Below, one piece after another: positions 1 to 5,881 of a stretch of 13,787 nt of DNA. The translations under genes were made by a program, and so were the position numbers. The notes under the pieces are model-generated. The model saw nothing but the letters and a program-made list of their open reading frames with translations, was not told the DNA's origin and did not search any database. Each line of letters starts with the position of its first letter. The first letter of the stretch is position 1. Source of the stretch: Betaproteobacteria bacterium UBA931 (GTDB lineage: Bacteria > Pseudomonadota > Gammaproteobacteria > Burkholderiales > Casimicrobiaceae); NCBI GenBank assembly GCA_002293615.1, contig DBDN01000086.1, positions 30,005 through 43,791 of the forward strand, in the 5' to 3' direction.

Positions 1-369
1 CGATCGTTTCCATTGTTGGGGCCCGAATATGTTTCTATCGCTTTTCCCGAAGATCAGAAATTAAGAAGCGAGATGACGCTGAATTCTGTTTTTACAGGGA
101 GGGATTATTCCCTTTACCCTAATTTTTATCAGCCGTATGAAAAGGCCTTTGATGAAATTATTGAAAAGACGCGGGCGCTGACAACGCTTAATCTTTCCAA
201 AGAAAACAAGCTTCTTCTCGATGAGTCGGTAAAAAAAGCGGCGCTGCCCGAAGAAAAAATAGGCTGGCTTTTGGTAAAGCACCGGTTTGGTTTTTGTACG
301 GCGTTGATCAATCTGGGAACAGGCTTCCCTGTCGCCTACCTTCCTTTTGATCCGGACGATGCCGGTTGA
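1..369 (+). CDS. TfpX/TfpZ-family type IV pilin accessory protein, C-terminal part
   Basis: The reading frame is open from the first base of the window and ends with TGA at 367-369, so only the last ~122 residues are present. The stretch GPEYVSIAFPEDQKLRSE followed by a GRDYSLYPNFYQPY segment and a hydrophobic VKHRFGFCTALINL region near the end resembles, from memory, the periplasmic part of TfpX/TfpZ proteins: a 'LGPxYV..PED' motif, then a 'G.D...RPN.Y' motif, then a final strand-rich block. Members of this family are inner-membrane proteins with N-terminal membrane helices. They are encoded near major pilin genes and are thought to assist pilin assembly or glycosylation-linked steps. The membrane helices would lie upstream of the window. 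TTG at 13 is not the real start. The assignment rests on remembered family patterns, not a search. Confidence 0.68.
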   Translation, partial: RSFPLLGPEYVSIAFPEDQKLRSEMTLNSVFTGRDYSLYPNFYQPYEKAFDEIIEKTRALTTLNLSKENKLLLDESVKKAALPEEKIGWLLVKHRFGFCTALINLGTGFPVAYLPFDPDDAG

Positions 370-389
370 CGGCAGAATTTTATAAGGCT

Positions 390-407
390 GCTTTATTAAA
401 GCTTTTT
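390..407 (+). terminator. Small Rho-independent terminator after the pilin accessory gene
   Basis: GCTTT (390-394), loop ATT, AAAGC (398-402), then five T (403-407). It lies 21 bases after the stop codon of the upstream gene. The stem is only 5 bp, so termination may be leaky. Confidence 0.5.
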
Positions 408-459
408 GGGAGATCCAAGTGTTGCCGGATGTGCGCGTGCGGATCGGCATATATAATTA

Positions 460-536
460 TGGTGGCGAGTCAGGGACTCGAACCCCGGACACAAGGATTA
501 TGATTCCTCTGCTCTAACCAACTGAGCTAACCCGCC
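460..536 (-). tRNA. tRNA-Met(CAU), elongator
   Basis: Read on the minus strand, a complete cloverleaf with encoded CCA is present. The acceptor stem is GGCGGGT/ACTCGCC with one G·U, followed by A-CCA. The D arm is GCTC/GAGC, the anticodon stem GAGGA/TCCTT carries loop ATCATAA (anticodon CAT), and the T arm is CGGGG-TTCGAGT-CCCTG. CAT can be elongator Met, initiator or the lysidine-modified Ile2. The first acceptor base pair is G-C, which argues against initiator. Positions 4-5 are G-G rather than the C4-C5 pairs preferred by TilS, so elongator Met is the better call. The intron-containing gene at 12135 has the Ile2 features instead. Confidence 0.9.
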
Positions 537-547
537 ACAGGGCATGC

Positions 548-576
548 ATTCTCTACGATTTTCGCCAAGACGTCAA
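548..576 (-). promoter_or_regulatory. Sigma70-type promoter of tRNA-Met
   Basis: On the minus strand, TTGACG (576-571) is separated by exactly 17 bp from GAGAAT (553-548). This places the transcription start a few bases upstream of the mature tRNA 5' end at 536. The -35 matches 5 of 6 consensus bases and the -10 matches 4 of 6. Confidence 0.65.
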
Positions 577-739
577 ACAAAAGTTGAGGGTTTATGGGAT
601 GTAAATTTATGGCGAATGGTCAAAATTGTTTTTCCATTAAGGTATGTTTGGGTTTTTAATGCCGGTTTAGGCGCCGCATACGTTGATGTCGCGAATTTAG
701 AACCCCAAAAGTTTCCATCCCATTTTTTGAGGAATCGCA
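577..739. other. Intergenic stretch between divergent tRNA transcription units
   Basis: No credible gene is seen here. Open frames crossing it on either strand have no recognisable family, and the minus-strand ones continue into the tRNA genes. Its only visible content is the outward-facing promoter signals at its two ends. Confidence 0.6.
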
Positions 740-745
740 TATAAT
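740..745 (+). promoter_or_regulatory. -10 box of the Pro-Arg-His tRNA operon
   Basis: A perfect TATAAT lies 10 bp before the tRNA-Pro gene and is followed by a GC-richer discriminator (GCACCC), which suits a growth-regulated tRNA promoter. No good -35 is visible at 16-18 bp upstream (about 716-722). Confidence 0.6.
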
Positions 746-755
746 ATGCACCCTT

Positions 756-832
756 CGGGGTGTAGCGTAGTCTGGTAGCGCGCCTGCTTTGGGAGCAGGA
801 TGTCGGGAGTTCAAATCTCTCCACCCCGACCA
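756..832 (+). tRNA. tRNA-Pro(UGG)
   Basis: A complete 77-nt cloverleaf with encoded CCA. The acceptor CGGGGTG pairs with CACCCCG, and the anticodon stem CCTGC/GCAGG carries loop TTTGGGA (anticodon TGG). The T arm is GGGAG-TTCAAAT-CTCTC with one wobble. C1-G72 with discriminator A is the usual proline pattern. It is the first gene of a three-tRNA cluster with Arg and His, resembling the argX-hisR-proM type clusters of Gammaproteobacteria. Confidence 0.95.
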
Positions 833-880
833 TCGTTTTGGTAATTTTTGGTAGGTTTCAGACGGGATTTTTCGGTCAAA

Positions 881-957
881 GCGCCCGTAGCTCATCTGGA
901 TAGAGCACCGGCCTTCTAAGCCGGGGGTAACAGGTTCGAATCCTGTCGGGCGTGCCA
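881..957 (+). tRNA. tRNA-Arg(UCU)
   Basis: A complete 77-nt cloverleaf with encoded CCA. The acceptor GCGCCCG pairs with CGGGCGT, with a terminal G·U, and the discriminator is G. The anticodon stem CCGGC/GCCGG carries loop CTTCTAA (anticodon TCT). The T arm is ACAGG-TTCGAAT-CCTGT. It is the middle gene of the cluster, 48 bp after tRNA-Pro. Confidence 0.95.
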
Positions 958-989
958 AAAGTTTGTGATACGATAAATATCCTTTCAGT

Positions 990-1066
990 GGTGGCTGTAG
1001 CTCAGTTGGTAGAGTCCCGGATTGTGATTCCGGTTGTCGTGGGTTCGAGCCCCATCAGCCACCCCA
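990..1066 (+). tRNA. tRNA-His(GUG)
   Basis: A complete cloverleaf with the hallmark extra 5' G: G-1 at 990 faces C73 at 1063, and the CCA is encoded. The anticodon stem CCGGA/TCCGG carries loop TTGTGAT (anticodon GTG), and the T arm is GTGGG-TTCGAGC-CCCAT. It is the last tRNA of the cluster. No clear Rho-independent terminator follows in the 60 bp before dut. Confidence 0.95.
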
Positions 1067-1126
1067 TTAACTCAGCAGATTATTTGGCGTTTTCTTAGTA
1101 AAAAGTGGGAAAAAGGATATCGGTTA

Positions 1127-1579
1127 TCAAAGCCTTCCGCTGCTACCAAACCCACTTTCGCTGCGTTCACTCGCGACGAATTGATCGACGATGTGAAACT
1201 CCGGCTGTAACACCGGCACGATAATAAGCTGCGCTAAGCGCTCGAACGGTTGCAGCACAAAAGATTCGTCACTGCGGTTCCAGCAACTCACCATAAGCGG
1301 CCCTTGGTAATCGGCGTCGATTAGTCCGACCAGATTTCCGAGCACGATGCCGTGTTTGTGCCCCAGCCCCGAGCGCGGCAGAATCATTGCGGCGTAATCG
1401 GGATTGCCGATGTGCAACGCCAAACCGGTGGGAATGAGTTCGGTTTGATGCGGCGCGAGGGTTAACGGTGCGTCCAAACAGGCGCGCAGGTCAACACCGG
1501 CGGAAAGTGCCGTTGATGCGGCGGGTAATTGGCGGCGGATGCGCTCATCGAGGATTTTCAGTTCAACAGTCAGTTTCAT
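1127..1579 (-). CDS. dut: Deoxyuridine 5'-triphosphate nucleotidohydrolase (dUTPase)
   Basis: It hydrolyses dUTP to dUMP and pyrophosphate, supplying the dTMP precursor and keeping uracil out of DNA. All five trimeric-dUTPase motifs are visible in the 150-residue product: AGVDLR (27-32), PRSGLG (69-74), GNLVGLIDADYQG (81-93, containing the catalytic aspartate region), ERLAQL (113-118) and the flexible C-terminal ESGFGSSGR (141-149). The length is close to that of E. coli Dut (about 151). The frame stays open upstream to 1804, but the motif spacing and the ATG at 1577-1579 fix the start. That ATG overlaps the stop codon of the upstream membrane-protein gene as ATGA, suggesting translational coupling. 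It is the last gene of the coaBC run. Confidence 0.96.
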   Translation of the reverse strand: MKLTVELKILDERIRRQLPAASTALSAGVDLRACLDAPLTLAPHQTELIPTGLALHIGNPDYAAMILPRSGLGHKHGIVLGNLVGLIDADYQGPLMVSCWNRSDESFVLQPFERLAQLIIVPVLQPEFHIVDQFVASERSESGFGSSGRL

Positions 1580-2106
1580 GGTTTGAGGCGGAAAGAAAAA
1601 TACATCAGCGCCAGCCCGGCGATAATCGCCCAAACGCCGATGCACCACATCAATGCGACTGCGCTTGCGAGTGGCGCAATCAGTAAAATGGCGCCGAAGG
1701 TCAGGTACGCCAAGCCGCTTAAGAAAACGCCAAGGGTATCTTTGACAAAGCGGCGCATGCGAAAGCCGGTCAGTAAGCGCAGCGCGCCGGCGGCAATCGC
1801 CCAAACACCGAGGCAGAAAACCAGCGCGACTTGTGTGATGTCGGGGAAGAAAAGCGCCGATATGCCGACCAGTATGCTGAGGACACTTTCAAATAACGGC
1901 GCCACGAATTCGTAATTTTCTTTTTTTGCCTTCAGCGCCGAGACCATATTGAATATACCGTCAACCAGTAAATATGCGCCGAGGAGCAGCACAAAAAAGG
2001 CCAGTGTTTCCGCAGGCAGCAATAACGCGATAAGGCCCAACAGCACGGCGATCAAACCGCGCGCCAGAAAAAACCACCACAGATTAGAAAAGGATTTGGC
2101 AGACAT
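1576..2106 (-). CDS. HdeD-family (DUF308) integral membrane protein
   Basis: A 176-residue, strongly hydrophobic protein with about six membrane helices, at roughly 10-31, 34-56, 70-88, 91-113, 123-144 and 147-172. They are arranged as repeated helical hairpins with 'G.W.I.AG' signatures (99-107, 157-164). This is the pattern of the HdeD/DUF308 family. The founding E. coli member is linked to acid resistance at high cell density, but most members are uncharacterised, so no specific role is claimed. The start is supported by GAGG seven bases before the ATG at 2106-2104. Its stop codon overlaps the dut start (ATGA). It lies between coaBC and dut, which adjoin in many relatives. Confidence 0.85.
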   Translation of the reverse strand: MSAKSFSNLWWFFLARGLIAVLLGLIALLLPAETLAFFVLLLGAYLLVDGIFNMVSALKAKKENYEFVAPLFESVLSILVGISALFFPDITQVALVFCLGVWAIAAGALRLLTGFRMRRFVKDTLGVFLSGLAYLTFGAILLIAPLASAVALMWCIGVWAIIAGLALMYFSFRLKP

Positions 2107-2173
2107 GATGACCTCGCTTTATGTGATGTATCGCTTCAAGGATAGCATTTTGCTTAAGGCATTTAATCGGTAT

Positions 2174-3400
2174 TCAGTCTTTTTGTTCAAAACGCTGCGC
2201 AATTTCTTGAATCAGGCATTTGGCAAGCGTTGTTTTGGCCATACGCGGTAATGCATGGAAACCGTGGTCGTCGAGGATCGCGACTTCATTGTCGTCGGCG
2301 CCGAACGCTTCTTGCGCCTGGTTGACGATCAGCATCGGCAACTGTTTGCGCCGCCGTTTTTCTTCGCCGAATTGCCGAATATTTTGTGTTTCCGCGGCAA
2401 AACCGACACGAAAGACATGCGGCGTGCGCCGGCCAAGCTCATCAAGGATGTCCACGGTTGCGGTCAAGGCCAGATCAAGGTGATTGATTTCATTTTTTTT
2501 GAGTTTGTGGTCAGCAACATGCGTCGGCGTATAGTCGGCGACCGCGGCAACGCCAATAAAAATATCGGTGCCTTTGGCGCGGGCAAAAACCGCGTCGGCC
2601 ATATCGGAGGCGCTGATCACGTTGACACGCATAACATTCAGCGGCGTCGGTTGATGCACCGGGCCGGCGATAAGCGTAACATTGGCGCCGGCGAGCGCTG
2701 CCGCTTCGGCGAGCGCAAAACCCATTTTCCCGGAACTTCGATTGGTCAAGCCGCGCACTGGGTCGATCGCTTCAAAAGTAGGGCCGGCGGTAATCAGTAC
2801 ATTGCGTCCTTTGAGCGTTGCACTTTTCTCATGGTCGGGCGACCAAATGATCCGCTCGACGGCGGCGGCAATATTTTCCGGCGTCAACATGCGCCCTTCC
2901 CCGGTTTCTCCGCAGGCAAGTTCGCCGCTGTCTGGCCCGAGAAAAAATACGCCGTCGCTGCGTAATAATGAAACATTGCGTTGGGTGGCGGGATTGCGCC
3001 ACATTTGCGTATTCATTGCCGGAGCGACGAGTAACGGGCATTCGCGAGCCAGGCATAACGCGCTCAATAAGTCGTCCGCGCGCCCTTGCGCTAAACGCGC
3101 CAGGAAGTTTGCCGAAGCGGGCGCGACAACAATTGCGTCGGCGCCGCGCGATAATGCAATATGGTTCATGCTGCTGTCGGGCGCATGCCATAAATCCTGC
3201 CACACCGGTCGCCCCGACAGGGCGTGCATGGTTAACGGCGTAATGAAACGGCAGGCGGCGGCGGTCATTACCACATCAATGGTAATCGCCTTTTTTACCC
3301 ATAAACGGGCGAGTTCGGCGGCTTTATACGCGGCAATTCCGCCGCTGATGCCGAATACAATGCGTTTAGCGGGAGCAGCAGAAGAAACTTGCATCATCAT
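2174..3400 (-). CDS. coaBC: Bifunctional phosphopantothenoylcysteine decarboxylase / phosphopantothenate-cysteine ligase
   Basis: It catalyses two coenzyme A biosynthesis steps: CTP-dependent ligation of cysteine to 4'-phosphopantothenate (CoaB), then FMN-dependent decarboxylation to 4'-phosphopantetheine (CoaC). The N-terminal CoaC half shows the flavoprotein start RIVFGISGGIAAYK (13-26), the active-site His80 in SMNHIALS, the PAMNTQMW motif (127-134) and the active-site Cys163 in ACGETGEGRM. The CoaB half begins near 197 and has ITAGPT (203-208), NRSSGKMG (220-227), KLKK (299-302) and VGFAAET (332-338). The length of 408 is near that of E. coli (406). Three consecutive ATGs follow a TTG; the ATG at 3400-3398 is chosen because GGA lies six bases upstream. 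It is the first gene of the run to dut and diverges from radC. Confidence 0.95.
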   Translation of the reverse strand: MMMQVSSAAPAKRIVFGISGGIAAYKAAELARLWVKKAITIDVVMTAAACRFITPLTMHALSGRPVWQDLWHAPDSSMNHIALSRGADAIVVAPASANFLARLAQGRADDLLSALCLARECPLLVAPAMNTQMWRNPATQRNVSLLRSDGVFFLGPDSGELACGETGEGRMLTPENIAAAVERIIWSPDHEKSATLKGRNVLITAGPTFEAIDPVRGLTNRSSGKMGFALAEAAALAGANVTLIAGPVHQPTPLNVMRVNVISASDMADAVFARAKGTDIFIGVAAVADYTPTHVADHKLKKNEINHLDLALTATVDILDELGRRTPHVFRVGFAAETQNIRQFGEEKRRRKQLPMLIVNQAQEAFGADDNEVAILDDHGFHALPRMAKTTLAKCLIQEIAQRFEQKD

Positions 3401-3496
3401 CAAAATTCCATTACAACGTACTGTCGAAGAAAATAACAGTTTACACGGATCGTGCGCATGCTGCGATTTTAATGGTGTATTTTTGGAGGGGAGAAC
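3401..3496. promoter_or_regulatory. Divergent intergenic region coaBC / radC
   Basis: This 96-bp region must hold the starts of both divergent transcripts. The radC ribosome binding site (GGAGGGGAG, 3485-3493) is clear. TTTACA near 3440 is a possible -35 for radC, but no well-spaced -10 accompanies it, so no promoter is assigned. Confidence 0.35.
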
Positions 3497-4189
3497 ATGG
3501 CTGTTTTATCAAAGTGGCTGGAGCAGGAGCGACCACGTGAACGTTTGTATGCGCTGGGGGCTTCTGCGTTAAGCGACGCGGAATTGCTGGCGATTTTGTT
3601 GCGTACCGGGGTGCGCGGTAAAAGCGCGGTCGATTTGGCACGGGAAATATTGCATACGCTCGGTGGTGTGCGTGGGCTGGTTGGTGCCGACGAAGCGCAA
3701 TGGCAGGGTATTTCCGGGTTGGGCAAAGTCAAGCGCGCCCAAGTATTGGCGGGCGTGGAGTTGGCGCGGCGGATGCTGCGCGAAGCGATACATGAACAAA
3801 ATGTGTTCGGCCGCCCGGACGATGTGGCGGATTATTTGCGCTTGTCGCTGGGCCAGCTTTCCCATGAAGTATTCGGCGCGTTGTGGTTGAATAACCGGCA
3901 TCAGTTGATCTGTTATGAAGAACTGACACAGGGCACGCTGAACGAAGCCACAGTATATCCGCGCGAGGTTGTCAAAAAAGCGTTGCATCGCAATGCGGCG
4001 GCAGTGATTTTTGCGCACAATCACCCATCGTGTAACAATGAAGCGTCCGCCGCCGATCACGGTATTACCAAACGGTTGGTTAATGCGTTGGCATTAGTTG
4101 ATGTGCGCGTACTTGACCATTTTATTGTGTCTCCGCAGCAAATTACGTCGATGGCGGCACAAGGTTTTTTGCCGTCGCCTGCTTTGTAA
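3497..4189 (+). CDS. radC: RadC family (JAB/MPN-domain) protein
   Basis: RadC-family proteins carry an N-terminal helix-hairpin-helix region and a C-terminal JAB1/MPN+ metalloprotease-like fold. Their cellular role is unsettled; the original link to DNA repair in E. coli was withdrawn. Here the helical part covers about 1-100 (GISGLGKVKRAQVLAGVELARR at 71-92 is the HhH-like piece). The MPN domain runs from about 103 to the end, with the putative metal-binding HNH at 174-176 and Ser184...Asp187. The usual HNHPSG is HNHPSC in this copy (Cys179). The 230-residue length is normal. The start is supported by a strong GGAGGGGAG just upstream of the ATG. It diverges from coaBC, a common gamma-proteobacterial arrangement. 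Confidence 0.93.
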   Translation: MAVLSKWLEQERPRERLYALGASALSDAELLAILLRTGVRGKSAVDLAREILHTLGGVRGLVGADEAQWQGISGLGKVKRAQVLAGVELARRMLREAIHEQNVFGRPDDVADYLRLSLGQLSHEVFGALWLNNRHQLICYEELTQGTLNEATVYPREVVKKALHRNAAAVIFAHNHPSCNNEASAADHGITKRLVNALALVDVRVLDHFIVSPQQITSMAAQGFLPSPAL

Positions 4190-4286
4190 GATAACGAGCC
4201 GAGGCAGCGTACACAAACAACATGTCAAAAAAACATGAAAAAAGAATGAAGGGGATTTTTGGCTGGCTCAATAACGCATCTCACGC

Positions 4287-4292
4287 TAAAAT
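4287..4292 (+). promoter_or_regulatory. Candidate -10 box of dnaA
   Basis: TAAAAT lies about 75 bp upstream of the proposed dnaA start. The only -35 candidate at 17 bp is a weak TGGCTC (4264-4269). The assignment is tentative. Confidence 0.35.
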
Positions 4293-4307
4293 GGGCGCAT
4301 ATCTTTT

Positions 4308-4341
4308 AGTGCGCAAATAAGTAACAACCGGCGCGTTTTTT
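4308..4341 (+). other. Hairpin plus T-tract in the dnaA leader
   Basis: AGTGCGC (4308-4314) can pair with GCGCGTT (4331-4337), 7 bp including two G·U pairs, and the T-run extends to 4341. It sits between the candidate -10 and the start codon of dnaA, so it could be a weak attenuator or a terminator for read-through from radC. The loop is 16 nt, which weakens the case. Confidence 0.3.
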
Positions 4342-4366
4342 ATTCCCCGTTTTGACGAGAAGAACA

Positions 4367-5779
4367 TTGATCTCTGTGCCTGCTTTTTCTGCGCCTTTAC
4401 TCTGGACGACTTGTCGGGCGGCGCTTGAACAGGAATTGAACACGCAACAGTTCTCGACTTGGATTGAAGCGCTTACTTGTGAAGAGGACGGCGAGGAGAT
4501 GTGCATAGTCGCGCCGAATTCATTCGTTCAGGAATGGGTGCGTCGTCATTTTGGCAGGCGTATTTCCGAATTGGCGGAAGCGTCAATGGGCAAGCCGGTG
4601 GCGATCAACTATAAAATCAAAACGCCGGCAAATCCTTCAGCCAAAGGGACATCGATAAACGCCGCGGAAGAGGTTATGTCTATGCCGGCGACAGAGGCAA
4701 ACCGGGTGGCTGCGGCATCAGCGTCCCGCTTGACGACGGCGTCATCAGCCCCAAAAACGAGTAAATATCAGATCAATCCATTGTTTACTTTCGATAGTTT
4801 TGTGACCGGGAAAGCAAACCAGCTGGCGCGCGCGGCGGGTATTCAGGTTGCCGAATCGCCGACTTCATACAATCCGCTTTTCGTGTATGGCGGCGTGGGT
4901 TTGGGCAAAACGCATTTAATCCAGGCGATCGGCAACCATCTGCTTACGCATCAGCCGACGGCAAAGGTTCGTTATCTTCATGCCGAGAAGTATGTTTCTG
5001 ACGTGGTACACGCGTTCCAACACAAATCGTTTGATGAGTTCAAAAATTACTATCACTCCATCGATCTCCTGTTGATCGACGATATCCAGTTTTTCAAGGG
5101 TAAGGATCGTACGCAGGAAGAATTTTTTTATCTTTTTAATACCTTGATCGAAGCGCATAAACAGGTGGTGATTACCTGTGATACCTATCCGCGTGAGATC
5201 AAAGGCATAGAGGAGCGGCTGATTTCGCGTTTTGGCTGGGGGCTTATTGTGTCGCTTGAGCCGCCAGAGCTGGAAATGCGGGTAGCGATCCTGATCGCCA
5301 AAGCACAGGCGGTAAATGTGGCGCTTGATGAGCAAGTGGCGTTTTTTATCGCCAAACATATCCGCTCGAATGTTCGTGAATTGGAAGGGGCGTTGAAACG
5401 CGTACTGGCGTTTGCACGTTTTCATAATGTTGAGGTTACGCTGGCCAGCGCCAAAGAAGCATTGCGCGATTTGCTTGCCGTGCAAAACCGGCAGGTCTCG
5501 ATTGAGAATATCCAGAAAACAGTCGCCGATTATTACAAGATTCGTATTGCCGACATGCACTCGAAAAAGCGTTCACGCGCGATTGCTCGGCCACGCCAGG
5601 TGGCCATGGCATTGACCAAAGAATTAACGGAATTGTCATTACCGGAAATCGGACATCGTTTTGGCGGACGTGATCATACGACGGTGCTGCATGCTTGCCG
5701 TCAAATCGCACAGCTGCGCGAGGTGAATCCTGAAATCAATCACGATGTGAATTTTCTTCTTCAGGTATTACGCAGTTAA
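4367..5779 (+). CDS. dnaA: Chromosomal replication initiator protein DnaA
   Basis: DnaA is an AAA+ ATPase that binds DnaA boxes and melts the replication origin. In the 470-residue product, domain I (about 8-85) has the WTTCRAALEQEL / FSTWI pattern and domain II is a short Ala/Ser/Thr-rich linker (about 88-133). Domain III shows NPLFTFDSFV, Walker A GGVGLGKTH (175-183), Walker B LLLIDDIQFF (234-243) and an RLISRFGWG arginine-finger region (284-292). Domain IV ends with the DNA-binding signature GGRDHTTVLHAC (433-444). The usual sensor-I region 'TSDRxP' reads TCDTYP (270-275). The frame begins at TTG 4352; TTG 4367 is preferred because GAGAAG lies a few bases before it, but GTG 4376 is possible. 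dnaN does not follow; glmU does. Confidence 0.95.
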   Translation: MISVPAFSAPLLWTTCRAALEQELNTQQFSTWIEALTCEEDGEEMCIVAPNSFVQEWVRRHFGRRISELAEASMGKPVAINYKIKTPANPSAKGTSINAAEEVMSMPATEANRVAAASASRLTTASSAPKTSKYQINPLFTFDSFVTGKANQLARAAGIQVAESPTSYNPLFVYGGVGLGKTHLIQAIGNHLLTHQPTAKVRYLHAEKYVSDVVHAFQHKSFDEFKNYYHSIDLLLIDDIQFFKGKDRTQEEFFYLFNTLIEAHKQVVITCDTYPREIKGIEERLISRFGWGLIVSLEPPELEMRVAILIAKAQAVNVALDEQVAFFIAKHIRSNVRELEGALKRVLAFARFHNVEVTLASAKEALRDLLAVQNRQVSIENIQKTVADYYKIRIADMHSKKRSRAIARPRQVAMALTKELTELSLPEIGHRFGGRDHTTVLHACRQIAQLREVNPEINHDVNFLLQVLRS

Positions 5780-5810
5780 TCGCAGGGGGTGTACAAGCGA
5801 TTAACGTGCG
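5771..5810 (+). repeat. Long imperfect inverted repeat over the dnaA stop codon
   Basis: CGCA+GTTAATCGC (5771-5783) pairs with GCGATTAAC (5797-5805), a bulged G and TGCG (5807-5810). This gives a 13-bp stem with one bulge and a 13-nt loop. The dnaA TAA (5777-5779) lies in the left arm. No T-run follows, so it is not a standard terminator. It could protect the mRNA 3' end or be a protein-binding dyad. Confidence 0.6.
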
Positions 5811-5881
5811 GCAACGGCGGCTGAAAAAAACGGCAAAATACCGTACCATCACACTATTTACCTCCGAGCAAAAAAAGGTCT

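Noticed and set aside
573..958. Minus-strand open frames with peptide patterns such as GVERFELPTSCS and ARPTGFEPVTPG
   Set aside because: These are the well-known antisense translations of tRNA-Pro and tRNA-Arg genes, not proteins.
1580..1804. N-terminal extension of the dut frame
   Set aside because: It overlaps the HdeD-family gene in another frame, and dUTPase normally begins at the ATG at 1579.
2255..3572. Long plus-strand open frames (236 and 296 residues) opposite coaBC
   Set aside because: They lie antisense to a fully recognisable coaBC and have arginine-rich, low-quality translations typical of shadow frames.
4190..4366. Possible oriC upstream of dnaA
   Set aside because: No DnaA boxes or AT-rich repeat clusters are visible.
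4916..5560. 214-residue minus-strand frame within dnaA
   Set aside because: Antisense to conserved DnaA domains III-IV, with no recognisable protein features.
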